Below are positions 9,301 through 19,376 of a stretch of DNA of 64,000 nucleotides, in pieces. Made by a program: the position numbers and the translations under genes. How positions within the stretch are numbered: position 1 is the stretch's first letter; every line of letters starts with the position of its first letter. This DNA is from Helianthus annuus (Eukaryota > Streptophyta > Magnoliopsida > Asterales > Asteraceae): positions 146,360,931 to 146,424,930 of the forward strand of contig NC_035449.2 of NCBI RefSeq assembly GCF_002127325.2, given 5' to 3'. The notes under the pieces are model-generated. The model was not told the DNA's origin. It worked only from the letters and a program-made list of their open reading frames with translations, and made no database searches.

Positions 9301-11019
9301 GAACACATATTCAAGCAGAAGGAACTGAATATGCGGCAGCGACGATGGGTCGAACTGCTGAATGACTACGAGTGCTCTATCAGATATCACCCGGGCAAGG
9401 CCAATGTTGTGGCAGACGCCCTCAGTCGAAAGGACACTGCGCCTAAGCGCGTAAGAGCTTTGCAACTCACGATCCATTCTAGTCTACCTTCGCAAATACG
9501 AGCTGCTCAGATAGAAGCACTGAAACCAGAGAACATTAGAGCTGAAGCCCTACGCGGGTCAAGGCAACGCTTAGAACAGAAGGAAGACGGTGCTTATTAT
9601 GTAATAGGACGCATTTGGGTCCCACTCTATGGCGATTTACGGGAACTTGTGATGGATGAAGCGCACAAATCTCGCTACTCGGTACACCCTGGTTCGGACA
9701 AAATGTACCACGATATTAAAACCACGTATTGGTGGCCTAGCATGAAGGCCCACATAGCAACGTATGTCAGCAAGTGTTTGACTTGTGCGCGAGTCAAGAC
9801 GGAATATCAGAAACCCTCAGGCCTACTTCAGCAACCAGAGATACCACAATGGAAATGGGAGCAAATTTCCATGGATTTCGTTACTGGCCTACCTAGATCA
9901 CAGCGCGGAAACGATACTATATGGGTGATCGTGGATCGACTCACAAAATCCGCACACTTTTTGGCAATCAAGGAAACGGATAAGTTCTCCACTCTGGCGG
10001 AGATATACCTCAAGGAAGTTGTTTCGAGGCACGGGGTGCCCACCTCTATTATCTCTGATCGAGATGCACGTTTTACTTCGGAACTGTGGCAGGCAATGCA
10101 CAAGTCTTTTGGCTCACGTTTAGATATGAGCACAGCGTATCACCCACAGACGGACGGGCAGTCCGAACGCACTATTCAAACCTTAGAAGACATGCTTCGC
10201 GCTTGTGTAATCGACTTTGGCAACAGCTGGGAAAGGCATCTGCCACTCGTGGAATTCTCGTATAATAACAGCTACCACACCAGCATTAAAGCTGCTCCGT
10301 TTGAGGCATTGTACGGACGTAAATGCCGGTCACCCCTCTGTTGGGCAGAGGTGGGGGATAGTCAAATCACTGGTCCGGAACATGTGGTAGACACTACTGA
10401 GCGGATTGCTCAAATACGACAACGCATGGCGGCCGCTCGTGACCGTCAGAAAGCCTACGCCGATAAGGGCAGGAAACCACTTGAGCTCCAGGTTGGGGAG
10501 CGGGTATTACTCAAAGTTTCACCCTGGAAGGGTGTAGTTCGTTTTGGTAAACGAGGCAAACTCAACCCACGATACGTTGGACCTTTTGAAATCCTTGAGA
10601 AAATAGGCAAGGTGGCCTACAGACTGAAATTACCAGCAGAACTCGGTGCAGTTCACAACGTTTTCCATGTGTCGAATCTGAAGAAGTGTCTGTCAGATGA
10701 GACGCACGTAGTTCCTCTGAAGGAACTCACGATCGACGAACAGTTGAAATTCGTCGAAGAACCTGTCGAGATCACGGACCGGGATGTTAAGGTCCTCAAG
10801 AGCACTAGAATACCTCTTGTTCGAGTTCGTTGGAACTCACGTCGCGGCCCAGAGTTTACCTGGGAACGCGAAGATCGGATGAAACAAAAGTATCCCCAAC
10901 TGTTTGAGAACAGTACAAACGCTACTGAGGCTGAAGCTACGGAATTTCGGGACGAAATTCCAGATCAACGGGGGGTGGATGTGACACCCCAGGATAACCG
11001 GGAAAACCATGCAACTTGA
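6328..11019 (+). CDS. Gag-Pol polyprotein of gypsy element A (predicted two exons)
   Basis: The start is ATG 6328 (exon 6328-6418, 30 codons plus one base); exon 2 is 6518-11019, giving 1530 residues. An in-frame TAG inside 6419-6517 means this start works only if the intron is removed; without it translation would have to begin inside exon 2. Domains in order: gag capsid region (about 6560-7050); two CCHC zinc knuckles (about 7312-7353 and 7432-7473) in Q/N-rich sequence; aspartic protease with D-S-G-A-D at 7651; RT with F-I-D-D at 8653-8664; RNase H with Y-C-D-A-S near 9094; integrase with its His/Cys finger (about 9660-9790) and catalytic D, D, E at codons 9874, 10057 and 10165 (D-60-D-35-E spacing); chromodomain-like tail ending W-E-R-E-D near 10875. 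No frameshift or stop. It makes the proteins for particle assembly, reverse transcription and insertion. Confidence 0.9.
6419..6517 (+). other. Predicted 99-bp GT-AG intron in gag of A
   Basis: Donor G/GTATAT at 6419, T-rich 3' end and acceptor CCTTAG/GTC at 6517. Joining the exons keeps frame through a split Gly codon. The intron contains an in-frame TAG. Element B has an 86-bp intron at the same codon and phase (15394-15479), although the intron sequences themselves have diverged. Confidence 0.65.
10943..10990 (+). repeat. Internal copy of hairpin, PPT-like run and LTR-like start in A
   Basis: Inside the last codons of A sits AATTTCGGGACGAAATT (10943-10959), a G-run (10970-10977) and TGTGACACCCC (10980-10990). 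This is the same order as the true 3' end at 11044-11081. It looks like the relic of an older polypurine tract and LTR start with a different LTR (TGTGACACCCC). Confidence 0.5.
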
Positions 11020-11080
11020 CTAGCTTCCTCAGTGAGTGCCATCAAATTTCGGGACGAAATTTCTTTCAACTTGGGGATGA
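11020..11080 (+). promoter_or_regulatory. Pre-PPT hairpin and polypurine tract of A
   Basis: AAATTTCG-GGA-CGAAATTT at 11044-11062 is a perfect inverted repeat with 8-bp arms; a purine-rich GGGGATGA run follows and the LTR starts at 11081. Confidence 0.7.
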
Positions 11081-12803
11081 TGTGACAACTCGAAATTTAG
11101 AACTTTTCGGTGTAACTTGCTTGTACGTTATGTGACTAGTTAAAATGATAACGTGAACTTTTTTATGTGATAAGTGCTTTGTTATGTGTGTATTGTATAT
11201 ATATGTGTACGTGTTTTATGTGAACCGAGAACCCAACCCGAGAACAAAGAACCCGACTCGAGACCATGAGGTCTCGAGTGGACTTGGGCCGAGAACTTTT
11301 GGCCGGTTGGGCCTTTGGGCCGTGACCCCCACTCGAAACCCATAAGGGTGCAACACTTGGAACTTGGCTATAAATACACCACCCCTAGTTACTTGTTACC
11401 ACTTTGTTGAACATTACAACACACACTCTCCTACTTCTCTCTCTCACCTAAACTCTAGAACACAAACACACTCCATCATTCTTGGATCTTTGGACTTGGA
11501 TCGGCTCACACACACACCCGGTTGGAAGCTTTTCACACACCCTCGAAACCCATAACCGGTTAGTGTTCTTGATGTTTTGTTGAATGTTAGTGTGTTCATG
11601 TTATGTTTGTATGAGATTATGTGACAATATGTTAAGTTGTTGAGTTATACATAGAAATCGGTTCATAAATGTTCTTGTTATGTGTTGAAATTTGCATAAA
11701 TGCTTGATGTTGAAAATGGGTTCATTGTATGTTAAAAAGAGTGAATGATGATATTGGTTGCACTTGGATTAGATCCGAAAAGTTTGGGTGTTTATACTAT
11801 GAAAATCGGCTAATGAATATGTTTGTCAAGTAGGATGCATGCTAGTAAAATTGTATCTTGATAGTTGTTCATGATTTTGGGTGAATAAGTGGTTAGTATG
11901 TTATGAACTTGTTGAATATATGTTTGAATATGTGAAGAACACTTTGAATGATAGTTAAGAATGTGAAAACCCTTGTGATTTTGATCCATCTTTGACCCAT
12001 AGCCTGATTAGGAAAACTGTTAGTGAAATTCTATTGGTCATTTCCGGATTTGGGCCTGATTATATTGTACTATTTGGCTGACTACATCTGCATCAACACG
12101 TGAACATGAAAACGACAGCTTACCGACTCGCAATCACCCGTTGCGACTCGCAACCACAGCGTGATGACTCGAGACCACGCGGTTGCGACTCGCAACCATA
12201 TCAGGACAAGCCGAGACCACAGGTTACGAGTCCCGTTGCGACTCGAAACCTCAGCATGATGAACCGAAACCATGGTTGCGACACCGGTTGCGACTCGCAA
12301 CCATCCATGATCAACACACACAGCATGACTCGAGACCATGCTTGCGAGTCCGGTTGCGACTCGAGACCACACTTTGGGCCTTAGTTAATGGGCCAGACTG
12401 ATGGGCTTCTGTGTTAACTGCTTTTACGTGTTTGGGCCTAAGTAATTGGACTGAACCTGTGAACCGTATGTGCTACTGTTGATTTAGAATACTGTTACTG
12501 CTAAACGTGCTTGCCATACGTGTTGCACATTTGTGCACTACTTGGTTCGAATCTGATTATACGTGATATCCGTGTTAGGACGTTATTGACTACTTGCGAC
12601 TTGATTGACTTTCTGTGATAACTGCCGAGCAAACCAAGGTGAGTTCACACCCTTTACAAAGCATGGGATTCCCTGGGTTGGGAACAGGGTTAAGAAACGT
12701 GGATTCCTCGTCTACCTTGGGTAGGACGTCAGTGGTTCAGGAATGTGATTCCTCGTCCGGATGGACGGATAAACGTACTAGACTAAAACTCTATCACGAA
12801 GTC
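11081..12803 (+). repeat. 3' LTR of A, first part
   Basis: Matches 3541-5263 at a constant offset of 7540. One substitution was noticed (A12177 against C4637). It is broken by B after AAGTC (12799-12803). Confidence 0.95.
12799..12803 (+). repeat. Target-site duplication AAGTC of element B (left copy)
   Basis: AAGTC precedes B; the second copy is at 21567-21571. The empty site in the 5' LTR of A (5259-5263) has it once. Confidence 0.95.
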
Positions 12804-13004
12804 TGTGACAACTCGAATTTCCAAGATTCGATTTCATATGTATTACACGATCATGTATTGACTAGTCACTTATTTGCACATATGGTTGCCATGAAATTTT
12901 ATACGTTTTGTTTGTTTGATTGTACATAGTTGTTTGTTTGTTACATTGTGAAACTTGTAAAATGTGTAAACTTGTTAGTATGAAACACATTTCATCACAC
13001 AAAC

Positions 13005-13058
13005 AACCTTCGAAGGATGTCCAACCTTCGAAGGATGTCCAACCTTCGAAGGATGTCC
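13005..13058 (+). repeat. Three perfect 18-bp direct repeats
   Basis: AACCTTCGAAGGATGTCC occurs three times in a row; each unit holds the palindrome CCTTCGAAGG. The second copy is in the 3' LTR at 19578-19631. Confidence 0.9.
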
Positions 13059-13762
13059 ACGAAACATGATAGATAGATCGAAGGATCACGAAAGATAACT
13101 TTAGGTTCGAAACATAATCCTTCGACATCTTTCGGCCCAGTCTTTCAGATGGGCTTGGCCCATTCCTGTGATACGATTTAAAAACGTGAAAACATGTATG
13201 TTGGCTGTTATTGTTCAAACCCTAGCTCCATTGTGTGTGACGGCAACCACGAATTTGCGGAGACTACTTGCTGATCAACTCTTGTTGCTTTCTATCCCGG
13301 TTAGTGTCTAGTGTATATGATTTGTCACTAAATGTACGGTATGAATGTTATAATTGTCTAATTGTCTTGCAATATGTGTTTATATGATCGGATACGTACG
13401 GTATGAATGTTATAATGGTTTAGCAAGGATAATTAAAGTGAACTGCCATGATTGTTAAGATTCTGTTGATTAATCGGCTAGCAAATCGGATCCGTTGTGA
13501 TATTGTATGATGATAAGGTTTTATGGATTGGTTGTGATATTATGCAATTCGGATTTGTTATTGTTCGTTGTTCTTGAAATCGGATCGTATAGGATAAAGT
13601 GTCAATCTTGTTCTTTTGGTTAAATTAGGGTTCATGAGGTTTATTATGAAAGTCCCTGTTTGATCGATTTTGGATAACCGATTTCTGGAAAATGTGTTAA
13701 TTGATAACCACGGATAAAACTTAGAAATTTTGAATAAGCGTAACTGATTATGAAAACGTAAC

Positions 13763-13992
13763 TGCTTATGTCGAAAGATACTTGTCTACTCGAAACATAG
13801 TTATTGTCGAAAGATGCTTGTAGTCGAAACATAGTTGTGACCGAAAGATATCTGTTGACCGAAAGATACATGTTGACCGAAAGATATGTGTGTGATCGAA
13901 AGATGACAATAGGTTCGAAACATAACCTTCGGTCCGAAAGATAACTGAGATAACTAATGTGTCGAAAGATAAGGGTGGATCGAAAGATGCTT
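13763..13992 (+). repeat. Cluster of degenerate CGAAAGAT / CGAAACAT words
   Basis: About twelve copies of CGAAAGAT or CGAAACAT at irregular spacing of 12-30 bases, in the U3/leader part of the LTR; a few more lie near 13080-13125. Dense short words like this often bind regulators, but nothing here proves it. Confidence 0.6.
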
Positions 13993-14237
13993 GGTTATGA
14001 ATGTACTTTGAAAGATGGAATTATATGTTTGATTTATTTGGCATGCCATGCTTGATGAACGTTAACATTTGTATACGTGAAGTAATACGTGTTGTGCCGT
14101 TATGCAAACTGACTGTTATGTGAACATTAAATTGCATGCGTATCATTGCGAACATGAACTGATTTGTTATACGTGCATACAATAGGACGTGACTAATTAC
14201 TTGTGAGTGCATAATCTAGCATACCGAGCAAACCAAG

Positions 14238-14692
14238 GTGAGTTCACACTCTTACCAAGGCATGGGATTCCCGGGGTGTTGGGAATGGGATTGAAAGGTT
14301 GATTAGATACTTTATTGACACTATGCCTAGACTACTACTTTACTATCCTCGGTTGTGAAGGATACCTATAGTTACGAGTAGTCTAGTGGTTATACAACGT
14401 GGAACACCACCACACAGTAACGTGGAACACCACCACACAGTAACGTGGAACACCACCACACAGTAACGTGGAACACCACCACACAGTAACGTGGAACACC
14501 ACCACACAGTAACGTGGAACACCACCACAGGAAACGTGGAACACCACCACCAGTAACGTGGAACACCACCACCAATAGAACATACAATCGGCCCAGTAGA
14601 GCCACTTGTTGCAAACGAACTTACTATTACGCATTTACTTTCTGTGAACTCGCTCAACTAGTTTGTTGATCATTCTGTTACATGCCTTGCAG
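14238..14692 (+). other. Predicted spliceosomal intron in the LTR of B
   Basis: Donor CCAAG/GTGAGTTCAC at 14238 and acceptor CATGCCTTGCAG ending at 14692. Both are conserved with A (5099 and 5740) although the sequence between them is almost wholly different. The matching 3' LTR site is 20811-21265. Confidence 0.5.
14396..14576 (+). repeat. Eight tandem 22-23-bp repeats
   Basis: Unit begins AACGTGGAACACCACCACAC; starts at 14396, 14419, 14442, 14465, 14488, 14511, 14533 and 14555. The copy in the 3' LTR is 20969-21149. Repeat units read as Cys/Trp/Val-rich ORFs on the minus strand, which are not genes. Confidence 0.95.
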
Positions 14693-14993
14693 ATCGTTAG
14701 GTACTTGGAGCTTGCACACGAAGGAGCTGGTCGTTGTGGGGCTTGGATCGTGATCACCTTGTTAAACACTTTTGATGTCTGATACTTATTTGCTATGGGT
14801 TTTACAATAATACGCTTCCGCTAAACAATGTTAACTTACTTATGTTTTGGAAACACCTTTCATATGGAAATGGTTTGGATTATAATGTGATTACTTTTAC
14901 TTTATACAATGTTCTGTATGATTGGTGGCTTGATCCTGGTCAGTCACGCTCCCAAGCGGTGATACTCCGCAGGTGGATTTTGGGGGTGTGACA

Positions 14994-15317
14994 GATTGGT
15001 ATCAGAGCCATTGGTTATAGAGAACTTGGTTTTAATATGGAAAAACGTTTTTTATTAAAACCAGACTATAACCAGAACAGGGCTCTCAACGATCCACAAC
15101 GACGCTTCGCTCCACGTGCAAGACTCAACTTCCTAGGTAATAAGGTTTATGTTTATTGCCTATATGTTAGAATTTGCATAGAACTTTGCTCGTAGTATGC
15201 TTACATTACCTTGCTCACAACTTGTCATTGCATGAGAATACTTATGTGCTTACACTCTTCTGTCATCGCACTATTCGCGAACCTTTCTCACTTATATTGC
15301 CTTTGATGTGAAGATCA
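14994..15317 (+). promoter_or_regulatory. PBS and leader of B
   Basis: TGGTATCAGAGCC at 14997-15009, complementary to initiator tRNA-Met. The rest is noncoding and resembles the leader of A. Confidence 0.9.
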
Positions 15318-16624
15318 ATGGCCGCACGAATTACCATGACTCAAGCCCAGCTAGAGGCTCTCGTTGCTGCGGCAGTTGCAGCCGCCCAAGCAGGTAGTAT
15401 ACCCTGCAGTATAGACACTAGGATCTTTAGATCCTACATTAATTCTCGTACTTAACTTTGCCCTATTCGTACACAATAGGTCAACCCGCTCAGCAACAGC
15501 CTGGGTGCACCTTCAAGAATTTCATGGAATGTCGTCCTAGTTCGTTCAGTGGCACGGAGGGAGCAGTTGGACTCCTCCACTGGTTTGAAAAGCTCGAGTC
15601 GGTTTTCGAAATGTGTGAATGCCCTGAGGCTCGCAGGGTGAAGTTCGCCACTGGCACACTTGAAGGGATTGCGCTCACTTGGTGGAACGCACAAGTGCAG
15701 ATCTTAGGGTTGGCAGCTGCTAACGCCACCCCATGGAACGACTTTAAGGAACTCATCAAGCGTGAGTACTGCACGCGTGAAGATATTCATAAGTTGGAGG
15801 ATGAGCTCTACAATCTGAAGATGGTCGGATCGGAAATTGAAGCGTTTACTAAACGGTCGAATGAGCTGGCCGTTCTGTGCCCAACTATGGTGGATCCTCC
15901 TTACAAAAGAATCGAGTTGTATCTCAAGGGATTGGCCCCATAAATACAGAGCCACGTTACCTCGGCTAACCTCAACAACATCCAGGAAATCCAGCGTCTC
16001 GCTCATCGCATCACCGATCAGGCAGTGGAACAGAATAAACTGCCTAAGCGTGTCAGTGCTACTGCTACCGCTACTGCTTCTACTACACTTGCTACTCCCA
16101 GTGAAAGTAAGAGAAAATGGGATGGGGATTCTAGCAAGGGGTCAGCATCAGTACAGTCACAAGCCCAGCAGCGAAGGACAGACAGTTATCAGAATCCCAG
16201 TCAGCACTCCTCTAGCAGCCACAGACAGGGAGGGTATCGAGGAAACCTTCCGAAGTGTAACACCTGCAACAAACATCACAGTGGCCAGTGTAATAAGGTT
16301 CGTTGTCAAAGATGCCTCAAGATGGGTCATGAGGCCAAAGACTGTAGGAGTCCACGGCCTGCAAATCAGAACCAGCAACTCCCACCGCCAGCTCCACAGA
16401 ACCAGCAGCAGCAACCACAGCGTGGAAACCGGGGATGTTTCCAGTGTGGGGCAGAAGGACACTACAAACGCGATTGCCCTCAGTTGAACCAAAATCAGAA
16501 CCACAACAATAACCAGGGCAACGGGAACAACGACAACAACGGGGGAAACAACAATAACAATGGCAACGAGGCAAGAGGTCGAGTTTTCATGTTAGGAGGA
16601 GGAGACGCAATGAACGCTAATTGA
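15318..16624 (+). pseudogene. gag of element B, broken by one nonsense codon
   Basis: Starts at ATG 15318 (exon 15318-15393), with a predicted 86-bp intron at 15394-15479, and continues from 15480. A Glu codon has become TAA at 15941-15943, after the capsid region. The frame then stays open through two CCHC knuckles (about 16294-16335 and 16435-16480) and the N-rich tail to a stop at 16622. About 83% of the residues match A by eye in the capsid part. The stop would give a truncated capsid, so packaging proteins probably come from a relative such as A. Confidence 0.85.
15394..15479 (+). other. Predicted 86-bp GT-AG intron in gag of B
   Basis: Donor G/GTAGTA at 15394, acceptor CACAATAG/GTC at 15479, same codon and phase as the A intron (6419-6517). 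In-frame stops lie inside. The exons on both sides match A; the intron is only loosely similar. Confidence 0.65.
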
Positions 16625-16766
16625 ACTTATAACTTCTTTTTGGGTTTTTCATTATTATGTTTCCGCTATTCGAACAGAGTTTGGTTTGAACATCAAATGT
16701 CTTGGGTTTTATGAATTATTTTAACTACTATATTTTATGTTTGATGTGATGAATGGTTTGATATTA
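16625..16766 (+). other. Filler replacing protease and N-terminal RT in B
   Basis: An A+T-rich stretch of about 140 bp with no gypsy similarity stands where A has about 1 kb of protease and RT. RT similarity resumes near 16770. The filler is absent from A and no source is recognisable in the window. This is a deletion with insertion, probably made during reverse transcription or repair. Confidence 0.7.
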
Positions 16767-19198
16767 TTGAACACACCTGCCGTATTTACGGACTTTACGA
16801 ACAGGGTGCGCAAACCTTGTCTTGACAAGTTCGTTATTGTCTTTATCAGCGACATTCTGATCTACTCCAAGAGTCAGGAGGAGCACGAGCAACACTTACG
16901 TCTTATCTTGGAACTTATTCGAAAGGAGCAACTGTATGCAAAGTTTTCAAAATGCGACTTCTGGCTTCGTGAAGTCCACTTCTTAGGCCATGTGGTGAAC
17001 AAGGATGGGATTCATGTTGATCCATCCAAGGTTGATTCGATCAGAAACTGGCCAGCACCGCATACACCAACAGAAATACGCCAATTCTTGGGTTTGGCAG
17101 GATACCATCGACGGTTCATAAAAGACTTCTCCAAGATTGCTCAGCCGCTTACGTTACTGACACAGAAGGGTGTCACCTATCGCTGGGGAGAACCCCAGGA
17201 GACTGCTTTCCAGTACCTTAAGGATAGGCTCTGCAGCGCACCTATTCTCCCATTGCCAGAGGGCACGGACGATTTTGTAGTATACTTGATGCATCCATAC
17301 AGGGTTTTGGATGTGTGTTGAAGCAGCACGACAAGGCCAATGCTTATGCCTCGCGCCAACTCAAGATTCATGAACGAAATAATACGACGCACGATTTAGA
17401 GCTGGGAGCTGTTGTTTTCGCGCTTAAGTTATGGCGACACTACCTGTACGGTACCAGGTGCACGATTTACACCGATCACAGGAGTCTCGAGCATATCCTT
17501 AAGCAGAAGGATTTGAATATGCGTCAAAGACGATGGGTCGAGTTACTGAACGACTACGAATGCGCCATCAAGTATCATCCAGGCAAGGCCAATGTTGTGG
17601 CTGATGCCCTCAGCCGGAAAGACACTCTACCTAAGCGCGTGCGAGCGCTGCAGCTTACTATTCAGTCCAGTCTTCCCGCACAGATACGAGCTGCTCAGTT
17701 AGAAGCACTGAAACCCGAAAACGTCAAAGCTGAAGCCTTACGCGGCTCAAGGCAATGCATGGAACAAAGGGAAGACGGCGCCTACTATGTAACGGGGCGT
17801 ATTTGGGTCCCACTTTATGGCGGTTTACGCGAGCTTGTAATGGATGAAGCTCACAAGTCTCGCTATTCGGTACATCCAGGGTCGGATAAAATGTACCACG
17901 ACATCAGCACTACTTATTGGTGGCCTAGTATGAAAGCCCACATCGCCACCTATGTTGGAAAATGCTTAACCTGTGCGAGAGTCAAGGTTGAATACCAGAA
18001 ACCCTCAGATTTACTTCAACAACCCAAGATACCACAGTGGAAATGGGAAGAAATTTCCATGGATTTCGTTACAGGCCTACCTAGATCCCAGCGTGGGAAC
18101 GATACGATATGGGTGATCGTGGATCGACTCACTAAGTCTGCACACTTCCTACCTATAAAGGAAACGGATAAGTTCTCCACTCTCGCAGACGTATATCTCA
18201 AAGAAGTTGTTTCGAGGCACGGAGTGCCCACCTCTATTATTTCGGATCGCGATGCACGATTCACGTCAGAGCTTTGGCAAGCGATGCACAAATCCTTCGG
18301 CTCACGATTAGACATGAGCACAGTATATCAACCTCAGACGGATGGGCAGTCTGAGCGAACTATTCAAACTCTAGAAGACATGCTTCGAGCGTATGTTATC
18401 GATTTCGGCAACGGCTGGGAAAAGCACCTCCCTTTGGTGGAGTTCTCGTACAATAATAGTTATCACACCAGCATTCAAGCCGCTCCATTCGAGGCATGGT
18501 ACGGGCGTAAACGCCAGTCACCTCTCTGTTGGGCAGAGGTGGGGGATAGTCAAATCACGGGTCCAGAGATTGTAGTGGACGCCACAGAAAAGATTTCAGA
18601 GATACGACAACGCATGGCGGCAGCACGCGACCGTCAGAAAGCCTACGCGGGCAAGCGTAGAAAACCATTGGAATTTGAGGTCGGGGACCGGGTTTTATTG
18701 AAAGTTTCACCCTGGAAGGGTGTGGTTCGATTTGGTAAACGAGGCAAACTGAATCCGCGGTACGTCGGACCATTCGAAATCTTAGAAAAGATTGGTAAAG
18801 TAGCCTACAGATTAAAACTACCAGCTGAACTCGGTGCAGTTCACAATGTATTTCACGTGTCGAATCTGAAGAAATGCCTATCAGATGAGACCCTTATAGT
18901 TCCTTTTAAGGAACTCACTATCGACGAGCGGTTGCAGTTCGTCGAGGAACCAGTTGAAATCATGGACCGGGATGTTAAGGTCCTCAAACACAAGAGAATC
19001 CCTCTTGTTCGAGTTCGTTGGAACTCCCAGCGTGGCCCAGAGTATACCTGGGAACGCGAAGATCAGATGAAAGAAAAGTATCCCCAGTTATTCGAAACCA
19101 ATGCATCCACTTCTGAGGCTGAAGCTACTACTACTGAATTTCGGGACGAAATTCCAAATCAACGGGGGGATGATGTGACACCCCAGGAAAACCAGTGA
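16767..19198 (+). pseudogene. Remnant pol of B: half RT, frameshifted RNase H, intact integrase
   Basis: RT resumes just before the catalytic box, which reads F-I-S-D (Ser codon at 16848) in place of F-I-D-D, so a metal-binding Asp is lost as well as the N-terminal half. A 1-base deletion near 17285 shifts frame exactly at the RNase H Y-C-D-A-S motif. From 17315 to the stop at 19198 the frame is open and holds the rest of RNase H, the integrase His/Cys finger, catalytic D, D, E at codons 18062, 18245 and 18353, and the chromodomain-like tail. B cannot reverse-transcribe itself; a stand-alone integrase product is possible only with internal initiation. Confidence 0.85.
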
Positions 19199-19358
19199 AC
19201 GATGTAACTTACCTAGCTTCCTCAGTGAGTGCGTACCAAATTTCGGGACGAAATTCCAAATCAACGGGGGGATGATGTGACACCCCAGGAAAACCAGTGA
19301 ACGATGTAACTTACCTAGCTTCCTCAGTGAGTGCGTACCAAATTTCGGGACGAAATTT
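19137..19358 (+). repeat. Two 102-bp tandem units plus partial third before the B 3' LTR
   Basis: AATTTCGGGACGAAATT starts at 19137, 19239 and 19341, period 102. The first two units contain a G-run and TGTGACACCCC (19174-19184 and 19276-19286); the third ends in the real PPT and LTR. The first unit overlaps the last codons of pol. It reiterates the relic PPT/LTR-start block that A has once. Confidence 0.85.
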
Positions 19359-19376
19359 CTTTCAAGTTGGGGATAA

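Larger units (their letters stand above)
12804..14993 (+). repeat. 5' LTR of B (2190 bp)
   Basis: Starts TGTGACAACTCG and ends GGGGGTGTGACA like A, but the body is different. It holds three direct 18-bp repeats around TTCGAA (13005-13058), a cluster of CGAAAGAT words (13763-13992), a conserved donor/acceptor pair and a tandem array (14396-14576). No clear TATA box was found; an A+T word near 13169 is a weak candidate. Confidence 0.95.

Noticed and set aside
14396..14576. Regular short repeats that could suggest a CRISPR array
   Set aside because: The units are directly adjacent with no unique spacers, lie inside a plant LTR and are duplicated in the other LTR: a minisatellite.
14343..14657. 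Minus-strand Cys/Trp/Val-rich ORFs, repeated at 20916-21230
   Set aside because: They are translations of the tandem repeat and carry no family resemblance.
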